This document shows positions 22,604 through 35,400 of a stretch of DNA of 64,000 nucleotides, piece by piece. Position numbers and translations under genes: made by a program. Source of the DNA: Condylostoma magnum (Eukaryota; Ciliophora; Heterotrichea; Heterotrichida; Condylostomatidae); contig CAKKTI010000087.1 in the NCBI GenBank assembly GCA_920105805.1, forward strand, positions 1-64,000. The letters are read 5' to 3'. A model generated the notes under the pieces. It was not told the origin of the DNA. It saw only the letters and a list, made by a program, of their open reading frames with translations, and searched no databases. Within the stretch, counting starts at the first letter, position 1; the number at the start of each line of letters is the position of its first letter.

Positions 22604-24223
22604 CTATCCTCTACTACCAGGGTTTCTATAAATTCTGATTCCCTCTCTTTTTATAACTTCTCCTATGTTTCTTATTTTAGCTTGTGTTTCACTGGAATTC
22701 ATACTCTACATTGAAGATTAAATAGGTGTAACAGATCGCATTTAATTTTCTTGTATTCCAAGTCCGAGTAGGAAACATCTAAATTAATCAAAATCTAACC
22801 TTTAATTGTACTGTTCTAAATAATTTCGCATTTCATCAATATCATCTTAGCTGATATCTTTACTTAATAATCTAAGTAGTACCAGTATATCATTAGTACT
22901 AATATAGTTTTTTTGCTTAGTTGCAAATTATTTAAAAATGATCCATAGGTTTTCCTCTTCTCATATTGCTTAGGAATCAATAACAAGTGCTAAAAACTCT
23001 GAATACTTAATTTACTTATCCCCAGCCTCGTTTATATATGTTTACAGCTCTAGTTAAAAGTTACTAAAGAATTTATGAGGTAGTATCCCCAAAGGCTGTT
23101 GAATTACAGTTTCTAATAAACGTTTAAGGTAAATTTATCCAGTCTACTACTCATCTAAGTTCCTAAAAAGTTGATTTAATTACCTTATTTAATTTGAATC
23201 AATGGTTTAACCTAGAATTTTGATAAAGTTATTCTAAATTTTAGTCATCCTTTAATTAACTAGTATATTATCGATTAATTGAGGCTCTAGTTATTAAATA
23301 TCATTGCTCTGGTATAACTGGAACCATGGATGATCTTAAGCTCTTTCTGCAGTTATTCTAGCTTCTGGATTATATTCTAGTAATCGTTAAATAAAATCTC
23401 TGCATTCAATTGATAAATTTTGCCACTTAACTTGATTTGATTCTTTCTTGTCTAAATAGAGATGTTATTCAATTATTTCTTATTAAATCTCTTCTCTAGT
23501 TTTTCCTTAAAATGGGTACTGTTTTAAAAGTAAATAATAAATTGTAATTCCTAATGATCACATATCACATTCTTTCCCATAATGTTTATTAAAAACTTCT
23601 GGAGCTCTGAAAATCAATGTTCCTGCTTCAACTGAGAACTTTTTACCTCTAAATTTAGCTGAAAGGCCGAAATCTATTAGTTTAACATCGAATTAATCTT
23701 AACCTCTGCAGAGCATGATATTATGGGGCTTTATATCTCTATGTACAACCTCATTCTTATGCAGATAGTTTATAACTTCTAGTAACTTTTTAGTATATAT
23801 CATTGTTTATTTTTCCTGGAATGGACCGTATTTTTACACATAGTCAAATAAGTTCATTAAATCACACAATTCTAAGACTAAATGGATATATATTTCATCT
23901 TCATAAATCTAGTACAGTTTTATGATGTTTGGATGATCCAGTTTTTATAGAAGTAAAATTTCTACTCTTAATGTTGCTAAGCATTTTGAGATATTTGCTT
24001 TATTTACTGATTTAACTGCATATTTATTATTCTTTTACTTATTACGTCTGATTGCTTTTCTTACTATTCCAAAACTTCCTTGACCTAAAATGCTAACAAA
24101 GCTATAATCTTCTAAAATTGAGTATAACTTTGTTTATGGCATTTGAAAGGTAGAATGCTAGATAATAGCACCTGGTATTAAGTTAGGATCAATTCTTTGT
24201 TCCTTTTAAAAGCAAATTCCCAT
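22604..24223 (-). CDS. Calcium-dependent protein kinase (CDPK) with degenerate EF-hands
   Basis: 539 residues. The N-terminus MGICFQK carries Gly2 and Cys4, a typical myristoylation/palmitoylation signal for membrane attachment. Kinase domain at about residues 38-300: ILGQGSFGIVRKA, YAVKSV, VHRDIKPHNIML, LIDFGLSAKF, CDMWSLGI (Trp is TGA 23558-23560). Then come a junction helix and four EF-hand-like motifs (NLDEQQTGQIYLKRL; AGDKQIKYSEFLALV; FATKQKNYISTNDI; EQYNQRLDFDQFRCF). The loops lack most of the Asp/Glu ligands, so calcium control may be weak or lost. TAG-TAA end at 22601-22606. The architecture is classic for alveolate CDPKs. Confidence 0.9.
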
Positions 24224-24490
24224 TTTATTACTAAAATAAAGTTAATCATATTAAAATGAAAGAATACATTATTTTATACATAATGTAGTTAGATTTACTA
24301 TTATTAAGATCTAAAGTAAATTTATTCCATAGTATAGGCCTTAATATTATGCATCTATAATTTTACTAACTTTATTAAATTGGCTGTTTATAGTAATCAC
24401 AACTAAGTATACACTGAACTAATATAAAAATTATACTTGATTTCACTTCTTTCAACCTTGTTTTTAAATAATAACAGTATTTACTACAAA

Positions 24491-25066
24491 ATGTCATAAC
24501 CCCTACAAAAAAGACTAAACGATTTTAAAGCAAGACTAGAAGAAAGACTAGCATCAACAAAGAGCTAATACAGACCCCACACTGGATCAAATATAAGAAA
24601 TACAGAATGAAAGGACTATAGAAATTAGCTAAAATCATTTTAGCCTTAAGATATACAGTCTAGAAGTCCAAATCAATACTTATCTGGACTAAGCAGTCCA
24701 AAACGAGTTCACAACTTTAGTGAATTGAACAATTTTAAAGGTCTTTTAACTCCAAAACGGACAGGCAGTACAGGATCTCCTCTAAATGCATTTAAAAGAG
24801 ACCCGGAGTCCTTCTATAGAAACTTAAACTCTCCTATTCGTAATGATTTGACTTAGATAAGAAAAAGCAATGCAACTAACCGGGACTACAACACTGAGAA
24901 ACTTACTAGACTTCAACACACTCTAAAAATCGAAGAAATTTCCAAAGCAGTTGAAATCTTAGAAGGAATGCAAAGTGACGATTTACTATTACTCCCAAAG
25001 GATTACTAATACCAACTAAGCCGCCTAAGCAGATCAATCAGTGCTAAAACCCGACTAAACATATAA
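24491..25066 (+). CDS. Low-complexity Ser/Asn/Arg-rich protein
   Basis: 191 residues, unrecognised. It is basic and polar, with several SP/TP phosphorylation-like sites (SRSPNQYL, LSSPKRV, LTPKRTGS, NSPIRN), and a short predicted helix near the C-terminus (HTLKIEEISKAVEILEGMQ). No domain found. Start ATG 24491; the next gene (glycerol kinase) starts 23 bp after the proposed TAA at 25064-25066. Confidence 0.5.
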
Positions 25067-25089
25067 ATCATATAATAACTACATTAAAT

Positions 25090-26598
25090 ATGCATATTTC
25101 TCTTAGAAAATCATTTTCTCGGTATATTGGTTCATTAGATTAAGGAACAGGTTCAACAAGGTTTATTCTTTTTGACCTCCAAGGTAAAAATGTAGCATCT
25201 CATCAAATTCCTTTAAGTTAACACTTTCCTTATGCAAGTTTCCACGAACATGACCCTAATGAAATCATAAGTGCAGCTAAACAATGTATTGACACTACAA
25301 TGCAGAAAAGTGGTGTTAGTAAAAGCGATGTAATAAGTATAGGAATTACATGCTAAAGAGAGACTATAGTTCCATGGGATATAAGAACTGGGTAGAATCT
25401 CTATAATGCTATCGTATGAGATGATACACGAACATCACCCTTATGTAACAAGTTGAACTAAGATTAATAACTACAGGAAAGTATAAAGGATAAGACTGGT
25501 CTCCCTATAAACCCCTACTTCTCAGCCTCTAAAATCGCCTGGTTAATAGACAACGTTGACTCAGTTTCTTAATCATTACAGTAAGGCAACTGTAGATTTA
25601 GTACAATAGACAGTTGGCTTTTATATAATCTCACTTAATAAAAGGCGTTTAAAACTGATATAAGCAATGCCTCCCGAACCCTCTTAATGAATTTATAAGG
25701 TAAATGGGACCCTGAACTACTTGATTTGTTTAGGTTAAGAGAGGAAAATTTACCTTAAATTCATTCAAACACTTCTACCTTTGGTAATATAGAGTCTGGG
25801 GAGTTACAAGGAATACCTATAACAGGATCCGCTGGAGACCAGTAAGCAGCTCTAATGGGACATCGTTGTTTATATGCAGATTAAACCAAAAACACCTTTG
25901 GAACTGGAAGTTTTATGCTTATGAATACAGGACAAGACATAAAACGTACTAAAAACGGACTATTAACTACTGTTTTTGCGCAATTTGGGGAAAATTCTAG
26001 TATAAATTATGCATTGGAAGGTGCAGTAGAGGCAGCTGGCAGTACTATTCAATGACTTAAAAATTAACTGTAATTAATATAATCAACTGATGAAATTGAA
26101 CCATTGCTTTAATCAGTTGAAAACTCAGGAGGAGTTTTCCTAGTTCCAGCTTTTTCCGGCCTATATGCACCTTATTGGATGTCAGATGCCAGGGGTATAG
26201 TAATTGGTATTAGTTAGTCTACTAATAAAGCGCATATAGTACGAGCATTGGTAGAGGGTATTTGCTATAGAACCCGCGAAGCAATAGAGGCTTTATAAGA
26301 GGACAATTAAAAAGAAATACATCAATTATCTGTTGATGGAGGAATGACTAAAAATGCTACTTTTATGCAGATTTTAGCTGATATTACTGGAAAAGAGATT
26401 GTAGTGAATAAAGAGGCTGATCTTACAGCCCTGGGAGCTGCTTATTTTGCTGGAATAGGCTCCGAGGCTTTGAGTTTTCAAGACATATAAAGTTAAAATA
26501 TAGAGTAATAAGTATACAAGCCAAGCAACTCCTGCTAAGTAGACTACTCTAAATGGAAAGAAGCAGTTACAAGATCCCAGAAATGGATAGTAGATTAG
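25090..26598 (+). CDS. GK: Glycerol kinase (FGGY family)
   Basis: 502 residues, the standard glycerol kinase length. It phosphorylates glycerol with ATP to glycerol 3-phosphate. Hallmarks are [15 protein letters not shown] (N-terminal phosphate loop), [18 protein letters not shown] (Trp from TGA 25417-25419), [36 protein letters not shown] (Trp from TGA), [12 protein letters not shown], and [18 protein letters not shown]. All catalytic residues appear intact. No intron is needed. The end is TAG-TAA at 26596-26601, right after the RSQKW..VD terminus where the family normally ends. Convergent with NDUFS8 (22-bp gap). Confidence 0.96.
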
Positions 26599-26620
26599 TA
26601 ATTCAAAGCAAACATTTAAA

Positions 26621-27295
26621 CTATCTATGCTTGAATAAAGATTCCATATTTCTTGCGATTTGAGCTTCCCATCTATCCCCATCAGCTAATAATCTAATTT
26701 TGTCATATATCATTTCCCCCTAGGTTGAAGTAACAGATTCAAAATTAGCAGTTTCTACAATAGCATCTACAGGGCAGGACTCTTAACAATACCCACAATA
26801 GATGCATTTAGACATATCAATATCATATCTAGTAGTCTTTCTAGCATGGTCAGGTCGAGGATCCGTATCTATCCTAATTGCCTCAGCAGGACAAGTTGCC
26901 TCACACAACTTACAGGCAATACACCTCTCCTCTCCTGTCGGGTATCTTCTTAAAGCGTGCTCTCCTCGGAAAAGAGGGCTTTAAGGACCTTTTTCTAAGG
27001 GATAATTAATAGTAATTTCCGTTTCTACTGAGTGTGCACCTGTTGCGAATAATAACTTCATCAAATCTATAGCCCATGATTTCTTATGCCATTGGTTAAT
27101 AACACTGTCCCAATCTACATCCTTCCTCACTTCATTTCCTAGTTTCGGTAGTTCATGCTTGGTGGAGTAGTAATAGTCCATATGCGGGTTGTAGTGAGGA
27201 TGATGCTTGTCTAAGGGCTTTTGAGTATACGCGTACTCTTAGCCGTCTACTCCCTTTTGTACTTGCGTAAAACCACGACGGAAATTTCTTAGCAT
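26621..27295 (-). CDS. NDUFS8: Mitochondrial complex I subunit NDUFS8 (TYKY, 23 kDa)
   Basis: 224 residues. It carries two tetranuclear Fe-S clusters (N6a, N6b) of NADH:ubiquinone oxidoreductase. Two [4Fe-4S] motifs are visible: [12 protein letters not shown] (about residues 122-133) and CIYCGYCQESCP (about 161-172), flanked by the family's [16 protein letters not shown] and [12 protein letters not shown]-terminal [15 protein letters not shown] is basic and hydroxylated-poor, a plausible mitochondrial presequence. The C-terminus [11 protein letters not shown] ends at TAG 26621-26623, as in homologues; evidence that TAG terminates here. Start ATG 27293-27295 is 18 bp after the stop of the upstream EML-like gene. 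Confidence 0.95.
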
Positions 27296-27313
27296 ATTTA
27301 TTTATTAAGTTAT

Positions 27314-29455
27314 TCAAAACATACAAGTCCAGAGAATGATGTTGGAGTCTACCCCGGCTGATATGAGCATTCCGTCCCCTACCCATTTGATGTTAGTAAT
27401 GCTTCCCATATGTGCTAAATTCTCCAAATGAATCTGAGATTAAGCATTCCAGTAAGGAAACTGAGCTAGTTTTATCAACCCTGATGCGTCACCAGCTGCT
27501 ATATAGGAATTTGCTGGGTTTATGCTTACTAGTTTTATGTCAGAAACCGTTTTCCTTCAAAAGCCCTTTACTGGCCAACCTATGGGAAGACTCCAATCTG
27601 TCCAATGCTAATCTTTCACACTAGATAGCTTTATTGCTCTTCTTGTCCTTATATCTCATACCATAATCTCACATTCTATAGATGAAGCAGTTATATACTT
27701 AGAATCAGTACTTATAGCAATAGAGGAAATAGTGCCTAAAATGCCTGCTAGTATGCCTAGTTATTTATAGTTTTCATAGCAGCTTCATATATGAAGCTTA
27801 TCTTTACCTGAAGAGATGAGTGTTTTGTTATCCGGGGAAAATTTTAGTGTTGTTATCATTTCTTTTCCTGATCTTAATTCATGTATCAGGCTTAAGTCAG
27901 GCCAGTCAAACACTTTTACAATACCATCCGCCATTCCTATAACAAGAATTTTTCCAGTACCGTTGAAAACACATGCTGTTATCTTTTAGCTTAGTATAGT
28001 AATTCCGAGCATTTTAGTCAAAGAAGCGTCCCATACTCTTACTGTTTTATCCTCAGACACTGTTATAATCTCATTGAGGGAGGGATGTACTGCGATTGCA
28101 TTTATCTCAGCGCAGTGGCCGGCGATTAGTATTTAACTTTCTTCTGATAGGGAAGTTTTTACTATCATGTTGTTAGATGTTCCTACTATAATAACTCCTG
28201 TGTTTTATACATCGAGTGATTTTGTCTTAAATGTGAAGTTTTAAGGTATTTCTTACTGTAGTTCTTCAGTTACATAAGAGAAATTAGTGACTAGTTGCAT
28301 TTCATCGTTTCAAAGGCTTATTTTACCATCGAAGCCGGATGAGATGAAATATTAGTCGTTGTTTTCATCTATGAAATATTTCAGCATTGTAATAGGTCCG
28401 TCGTGGGACTTTATCTTCATTCTGGCTTAAAGGTCTTATATCTAGTAAATATGGCCGTTGTCACCTCCTAGTAAGATATCACCGTTCTACATAAAGTTCC
28501 CACATAGAATCATTTTAGGCAGCTCCTAAGGCAATATCTTAATTCTTGTTGAGTCTATACTATTACCCACTTAACTTCACACCTTGGCATGTTTTTCTCC
28601 GTATGTAAGGAACCTTAGTTTACTACAGAATTAATCACATACAATACCTAGAACATTTATATTCTCTTATGGTAGTTGGAAACTTGGTATTTAGTCTTAT
28701 TACCACCTTCAAATTACTATTGTTTTATTTAAATCTGCTTCAATACAGACTATGAATTACCCTGTTGAGTCAAAATCTAAAGCTGAAATTCCCTTATCAC
28801 CGGTTTGTATTTTCCCTAATAGCTCACTTCCCTCCGTTTACCATATATGTATTTCCGACTTATTCTTAGTACCTTGCTACTACCCTGTTGCTACAATTCT
28901 TAATCCTTTATAAACAGCCAATGCTTAAATTTCCATATCATGTCCATCATAGAACCCTTATTACCCAATATCAAGATTATAAACCACTCCAAATTTCCCT
29001 GCAGAATACACAATAAGAGAGTCATCAATAAAGAATAGATTATTTCTCATAGTCTTACCATTATATCCTTGCAGTCTAGACATGCTCAACTCCTCCGGCA
29101 GACTTACAGTTGGTATAACCGGTTGTGATGGAGGATAAATAGTTATAGTCTTTCTAGCAAATTTAACTTCAATTCCTTCATCTTATATTGAACGTCGCCT
29201 TGTTGTCAGAGGTCTGGGAGACACTGTTCTTTTTCTTTCAGTTTTCTTAGTTTCATCACTTCTTCTAACTTCTTTTCTTTCAGTAGGAGGAGGAGTTAGC
29301 TTTATGGTTTCAATTATCTTTGATAGATTTGATATTGCATGTTTTAGAGTAATGATCTCACGATCTTTATCTCTGTTTAATTGTTCTAGATGTTCTATAC
29401 GCTCTTCGTAGGGTTTCAGCGTCTAAATTATAATTTCCTTTATCTCTGTTTCCAT
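27314..29455 (-). CDS. EML-type microtubule-associated WD40 protein
   Basis: 713 residues. An N-terminal coiled coil (about 1-50) and a basic Ser/Pro linker precede a HELP-like motif (LSMSRLQGYNGKTMRNNLFF) and a tandem WD40 array to the C-terminus. This is the order of echinoderm microtubule-associated protein-like (EML) proteins, which bind tubulin and are often axonemal. WD signatures include IHIWQTEG, VIWRWQQD, KVWSQVG, ISLWNDE, VRVWDAS, HIWSCYEN and MVWDIRT; several of the WD-repeat Trp residues are TGA codons. TGA stop 27314-27316, 18 bp before the NDUFS8 start. EML versus other WD40 family is inferred from the N-terminal layout. Confidence 0.85.
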
Positions 29456-29472
29456 TTAAATTTGAATCTTAA

Positions 29473-29931
29473 CTAGAGTTTTATTAAATAATCATCTCGT
29501 AAAACATCCCAGCTTGGAGTTGACAATTTAACCATTTTCCTTCCTTGCTCGTCCTGTACTCTTGACATTCTTCGCTTGAATCTGTCAGCTATATATAAAT
29601 TACAGTTTCTTCTTGCATTTGAGTTAGCTTCCTTCATTTTTTCATCCTTCTATTGCGAATTTATTTCATTAAAAAGCTTTACTAGGCCTTAGATTGCTAT
29701 CTTTTTAAGCCTTTTCTCTAATATTACATCTGTTTTCCTTTAATACGCCGCTTTTCTTTGTTTTCTATGCAATTACTAAATTTTCTTAAGTTCTGATTCA
29801 GCATCAACTTCCTGTACTTTCTTCAACTGCCTGCATCTGAATAAAACAGGGGGTTTGCCTTCTGGTACTTTTAATTAAAGAATTTACTGACATGCCTCAT
29901 AGAACTTAGAAAGCTTAGCTTCTTCTTCCAT
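29473..29931 (-). CDS. RRP15: RRP15-like ribosomal RNA processing protein
   Basis: 152 residues. Rrp15 acts in pre-60S assembly in the nucleolus. The family signature is LKKIAIQGLVKLFNEINSQQ (compare R..A.RGVV.LFNA...) followed by KEANSNARRNCN and, after a basic linker, SWDVLRDDYLIKL (the conserved WxxLRDDF motif). It is shorter at the N-terminus than fungal and animal members, which have an acidic disordered extension. TAG stop at 29473-29475, 17 bp before the EML-type gene start. Confidence 0.78.
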
Positions 29932-30183
29932 AAAAATATGGTAAACTTATAGATATGTGTAGAAGGGACCTCCTTTGGTTTTTCATTATTGCCTAACTTT
30001 TCTTATCAGAATTTAAGACAATGCATATAAAGGATGATTGAAAACATTTAATTTGATATAATGTATTTTAATTAATACTGAATTACGATCTGTTCTGATG
30101 ATGACATTGATAACTATTTAAGAAATATGTAAAAGATTGTTTTACACTTATATTATAAAGATTACTCGTCAATTATACGGGCA

Positions 30184-30957
30184 ATGAGCTATAATTTGAG
30201 CCTGACTCCTGGGACTAAGGAAATAGAAGCTAAAATTGAACAACTGGCTTAAATCATTACGGACAGTGGAGCTGATATAGTTGGATTATAAGAAGCTAGT
30301 GATGTTAATCCTAAAGATGTAGAGGAGTTGAATTAGCTTTTATAGTGTTAGGATAGAGAGCAGATTTAATAATAGTTTCGTAATTGCAGAGCTGTGTAAC
30401 TTATTGCAAGGCTGTAAGAGTATCCCTATGCCATTTGCAGCCAGATTTAAAGCCATTAAAACCGCACAAATTTCGGATTGATCATTGTATCCCGGTTTCC
30501 TATTATATATACAAGGCCGGCGTAGTCTCTAGATGCAACTTCGTAAAATGGACTGCTGAATTGCTATTTAAGCTGTTATATAAGCCATCCTACACATGTT
30601 TTCAATTTCTACAATACTCAATTCTCAGATAAGAAAAGTTAAAATATTATACAAAATCATCAGCTAAGCAATACTATAAAGTGTGATGATGGTATGAATC
30701 CGGGTATACTGGCAATCAGTTTGTTTAATGTTAGTAATGAAATCCTAGAAGGAGTTATGGATGATTCAAGCTAAATTCAAAGATTCGGCAATTTCAACAC
30801 TTTCCCTTCTTGGGCGAGAATTCAGAAGCAGGATAGAATTTATTACAGAGGGCTTGATTCACCAGCTAATACTGAAGTAATCGAAATTGGAGGATCACAT
30901 TGTCAAACTCCGAGTACTCATTGCCCTATTGTTACTGATTTTGTGCTAAATTTATGA
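30184..30957 (+). CDS. Endonuclease/exonuclease/phosphatase-fold protein
   Basis: 257 residues, EEP (DNase I-like) superfamily. It shows SYNL at the start, LAQIITDSGADIVGLQEA (the metal-binding Glu of the family's LQE), FGLIIVSRFPI, then SWARIQKQDRIYYRG and a final THCPIVTDF matching the SDHxPv catalytic His. An Asn metal/phosphate pair (GNFNTFPS in place of GDFN) is also present, with Asp replaced by Asn, which could affect catalysis. Possible roles are sphingomyelinase-, deadenylase- or nuclease-like; not decidable here. TGA stop 30955-30957. Confidence 0.75.
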
Positions 30958-31165
30958 TTAAGTTTTAGTAATACATTCCTTTTATTTATTATTAAATATT
31001 GCACAGTAAGTCATCTACTTAATACTAATTATGTATGAGCATAAATTAAACATAACTAGCATTTCTAACAACATAATACACTTTAATTCAGCAGTTCTTT
31101 TATCTTGTATTCACATCATGGTGTAATTTTCACATTTGTTTAAAATGCTAAAAAATATAAGCAAC

Positions 31166-32182
31166 ATGAAAAGGGGTCGTGATGAAATTTCCTAAAACAA
31201 TACAAAATAATAGCACCATAAACCCTAATAATTAACCCTTACCTCGGAGCACTTAAACTACAATGATTTAAGAGCTGATTTCTAAAATCAACCTAGACAA
31301 TAAAACATCTAAATCTGATTAAAAAGAATAGCTTGGAACCCTTAATTTGCAAAATACTACAAAAACTAACAAATTATGAAATAGATTAATTAAGTTTCTG
31401 AAGATCTACTGTTAAATAGCATTGAGATATTCATTTGAGCAATTTACTTAGAGAGATTGCTTTAAAAACCTTAAGATATGAACTTGCAATCCCTCCTAAA
31501 CCTCTCCGCAATAGCTGCAAAGTAGGTTGTAGGTGGAGATGTCTCTTCCTTTATACCCCTTTTAGAAGAGTCTATTTACAACTTCCACTGCTTATTTAAT
31601 AAATGAATTAAAACAAATGCTAAACTATTAAAAATCACCCCAAAAGATATTAATAACAAGTATAAGTAACTCAGTAGATTTCCTAAAAGCGTAAAACAAA
31701 CTGAATTTAGCAATTTAAATTAATTTGTAGATGAACTACTAGATTTCAGCAATCAAAGCTAAAACAAAAAGATAGATCCTTTGTAGGAATTGACTTAAAA
31801 TGAAGATATTAAGAGACTTTACAGCGCTTATGTAAGGGAAGAACTTATTTTTATTGATAATAGTATAGATGAGAACATACTAGAGGTTGAAACCCCTCCT
31901 GAGCCTTTACCCAGTGCAAAAATAATGCCAGTATTGGCAAAACTTGATCAGATTTTAAAGCAATACTCGGATTAAAATGAAATGAGCAACAGCAGGGAAA
32001 ACAAGGTGATTTTAATTCCAACAAAATTTTTGGATTATATTGATAAAATTACTAATCAGTACTTAGGCCTTACTGAGAAGAATGAAGGTAAGCATTAAAT
32101 GACCTTGAGAAATAGAAAGTCAAGATATCCATCTACTTTTATAGGGTCGAATAAATTTTTCAATAATCTATTTTATTATTGA
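31166..32182 (+). CDS. Hypothetical protein, weakly cyclin-like
   Basis: About 338 residues. N-terminus is Asn/Gln-rich. The segment at about residues 85-150 (IEIFIWAIYLERLLQK, LQSLLNLSAIAAKQVVGG) faintly resembles the helical cyclin box (AxxYLDRxL...CLxLAxK), but the match is weak and I do not assign it. The C-terminal half is acidic then basic. Stops possible at TAA 32096-32098 or TGA 32180-32182. Intergenic regions of about 200-260 bp flank it. Confidence 0.5.
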
Positions 32183-32445
32183 TTGTATATATTTAGTTTT
32201 ATGTTATAATTAGATATACTAAGAATCTTTATGGAAAGTGTTTAATAATAAGCCTTTTATAAGCAAGTAATTATAGTCTAATTAATAATATAAAACTTAA
32301 TAATACATTACTTAAAACTACGATTTCTCTGCTGGCTTTGTAGTTTTTTATGTTGTTAATCTACCTTTTAGAATTCCTATTAAATTAATTTAATTTTGTT
32401 TATAGGTGTAATAGATCTTTAGCTCTTTATATGCCGTATATGACA

Positions 32446-35400
32446 TCACATCTCTCCCGTTTTACGTTTTCCACTATTCAGTAATAATTTTTACTATTTT
32501 TTAGGAAGTCTTTTCTATGAATGCTGCTTAAAAATTCTTTATTCTTTATTATAGAAATTCCTTGCTTTCTAAGGCACAAGATTCTCTCTATACTTGACAA
32601 TATCAAATCCCTCAATTTTACTTATATTAGCCCCCAGCTCAGTCCTTACATTTAGTTACTTGAATTTATCAATGATCTAATCCCCGGTTAACTATCTATT
32701 ATACACTCTGGGTGTAGAGTCCATTCTAGTTAAAAGTCCTCCAGAATTTTTAGTAGAGTCTGAATTTATTCTAGGAGTATTACCTGAAGATGGCAGAAAA
32801 GGAGTGATTTCTATTTTATGTCTCATGTTTTGCAGACTAGGGGCAGAGTTTTTTCGTTATAGTCTACTTATACGTTTAATTCTAGATTTTCACCCCAATT
32901 TGCCTTATTAATGAACTGTTTTGCAATCTGAATTCAATTTTGCAAGAATTTCTTTAAAATTAGATTGATTAATCTGTTAATTTTACTTTCCCTTTATTCG
33001 TTTTAGTCTTTGGTTCCATTTATAGTAATTATCATTTTGTTGGAATATAGGCTCATTATTGTCCTTGTCACTACAAGAAAGTGAGCTTTCAGTTCAAGAG
33101 CTTTTGTTGGAACTGTAATCGTCTAAAATGCTCGATTTGTCAGATAAACTAGAAAGACTTTCATTTAGACTTTCAATCTCTCAACTAGAATTATACTTTG
33201 GCTTATACTATTAAGACTGGTTATCTAATTCATTTACCTTTCCACCGATCTTTTTAAAATTGAAATTCGTTTAACTTAGTAATTGTATTTTTTCTTATCA
33301 ATGCTCAGCTATTTCAGGATGTGATTAGTAGTATGTAATCATCTTTTATATCAAAATGTTTCTATGGTTATGCAATGTGGTTAAAATAGGATAGGGATGG
33401 AATTTACTAAGCATTACGGATTTTAAATGTAAAAGCTTGTATAAACTATTCGACTTTAATCTTTATTAATGTTAGACTGTTAAATTGTCTTTATTTGAAA
33501 TTCTGAGTGAATGTCTATATTGCCTTTGCTTTTTCTATATAGTAGAATTAATTTTGTTGATTAAAGCACTAAAATTTTGCTTAATTATGCACTAAATCGG
33601 GTACTTTTAATTGTGGATCATTTCATGTAAAAAGTTTCTTAATTCAAAAATCTTTTATTGTAGCTTTTTTGATATATTTACACTTTCATTGCTTATAATA
33701 CTTTTAATTGGTAAGCACGTATTCTAAGATACTTAAAGCTAACTTGGAATGTGATTTATCTATAGTCCTAATTTCTAAGCTTCTAAATCTAATTATGCTA
33801 TAACCAGACTTACTCTATCGAATAATTTAAAATAATCAGCAGTATCTCATTTCAATCTATCATAAGTATTAATATCCTTTTGTAAATTTGAAAAATACTA
33901 AATCTTAAGTAGAATTTACCTTTCTAACCTATGCATAAGTTTTTTCATTACTTCAAATGACAGTTTAATGAATAATATCGTTTTGTATAAATTATACAAA
34001 TTGCAAAGAGTCTCGGAGCTAAAATTGAACACTTTTATAAAATGACTTCTATCATCGCATTATCCACACTAGGTGTATAACTAAGTCTACCTGCATATAT
34101 TAGATGTTATTTTATTAGAAAAGTTTACAATTCCTGATGACTACATCATTTATTAGTCCTCTTATCAAATTGGTACATCGAAGCCTTTTTCATAACATTT
34201 TTTCTTTACAAGATTCTCAAATTCAGTTTTAACATCCTCTAAATTGCTCTCAAACAAAAAGAAAAGTTTATTACTGATTTTCATTCCTCTTTTGATATGT
34301 AAATGAACTTTACTCATTTAAATATCAACCTGCTTTGCGAATTCTAAATGGCTCTAGAATATCTCTTTAACCCTATCCTCAGCTTGCTTTATCTTATTAA
34401 TCTGCTCCTATATTTTTTCAAATAACTGATAATACTAGTACCTAAATTCATCACAACTATCAGCTAAAGTGACTAAATAATTTATCTCCTGGGCAAACTG
34501 GCTTAACTTGGCTAAATTATTAGCTGTGTTCATTTTGATCATTTGCACTAGCTAGCTAAAGCTTTAATAATTTTCTAAATTATCCATTTACTAACTAAAC
34601 AATAAATTACTTAGCTGTTCTGATGAAGAAACTACTTTCTTTATGTCTCCGAAATCTGCATAATGCTTCAAAAAGTCTCCTAGTTTCTCTCTATTGTTTT
34701 AATCTTTATCAGATACTGCTTTTAGAATTTACATTGTTTCTTATTCCACTCCATAACTCGAATTTAAAAATGGTCCTAATTTTTATCCTATGTTGACAGT
34801 ATCTATAATTTCTATCACTGATTCTTCATACTTATTACATAAATAAGCAATAGCTATTACAAATCGCTTTAAATCGTCTAAATTATCAAATTCTATATTA
34901 GGTGGATTTTAGTATCTTAGAAGTTTGGGAATTTAGTAAGACAAAGGCTTAACTGCTCTATATCCACACACTTTATCTAGTATATCGAGCTCATGGCTCA
35001 ATACTGATACACATTTTTCGAATCCTAATGGTAAATCTGATATATTCCATACCGATTGCTGTGCATTTTCCCATAAATCATCCTTTCTTTCCTATAGTCT
35101 TCTGAAAAGTCTCCATATAAGACTTGGCCTGCCGTTAATTTCAAGTTAAACTGCTTAATGTTTTCCTTCTAAAGCAATAGTATACGACATGATGACCCCA
35201 CATGCATGTTTTTTCTATTAAAATGTATTATTCTTCCTTATAAAGTTCTAAACAATACTTAAAACCTATACATCATTTCCCTCATCTTTTCCTATAGGAT
35301 GAAGTCCAATATGTTCTAAACAGTGCAATGCCCTTTCACTGAGAATTTCAGTATATGCTTCTAATTTCATAACAGATTACAAAAACATTACTAAAGAAGC

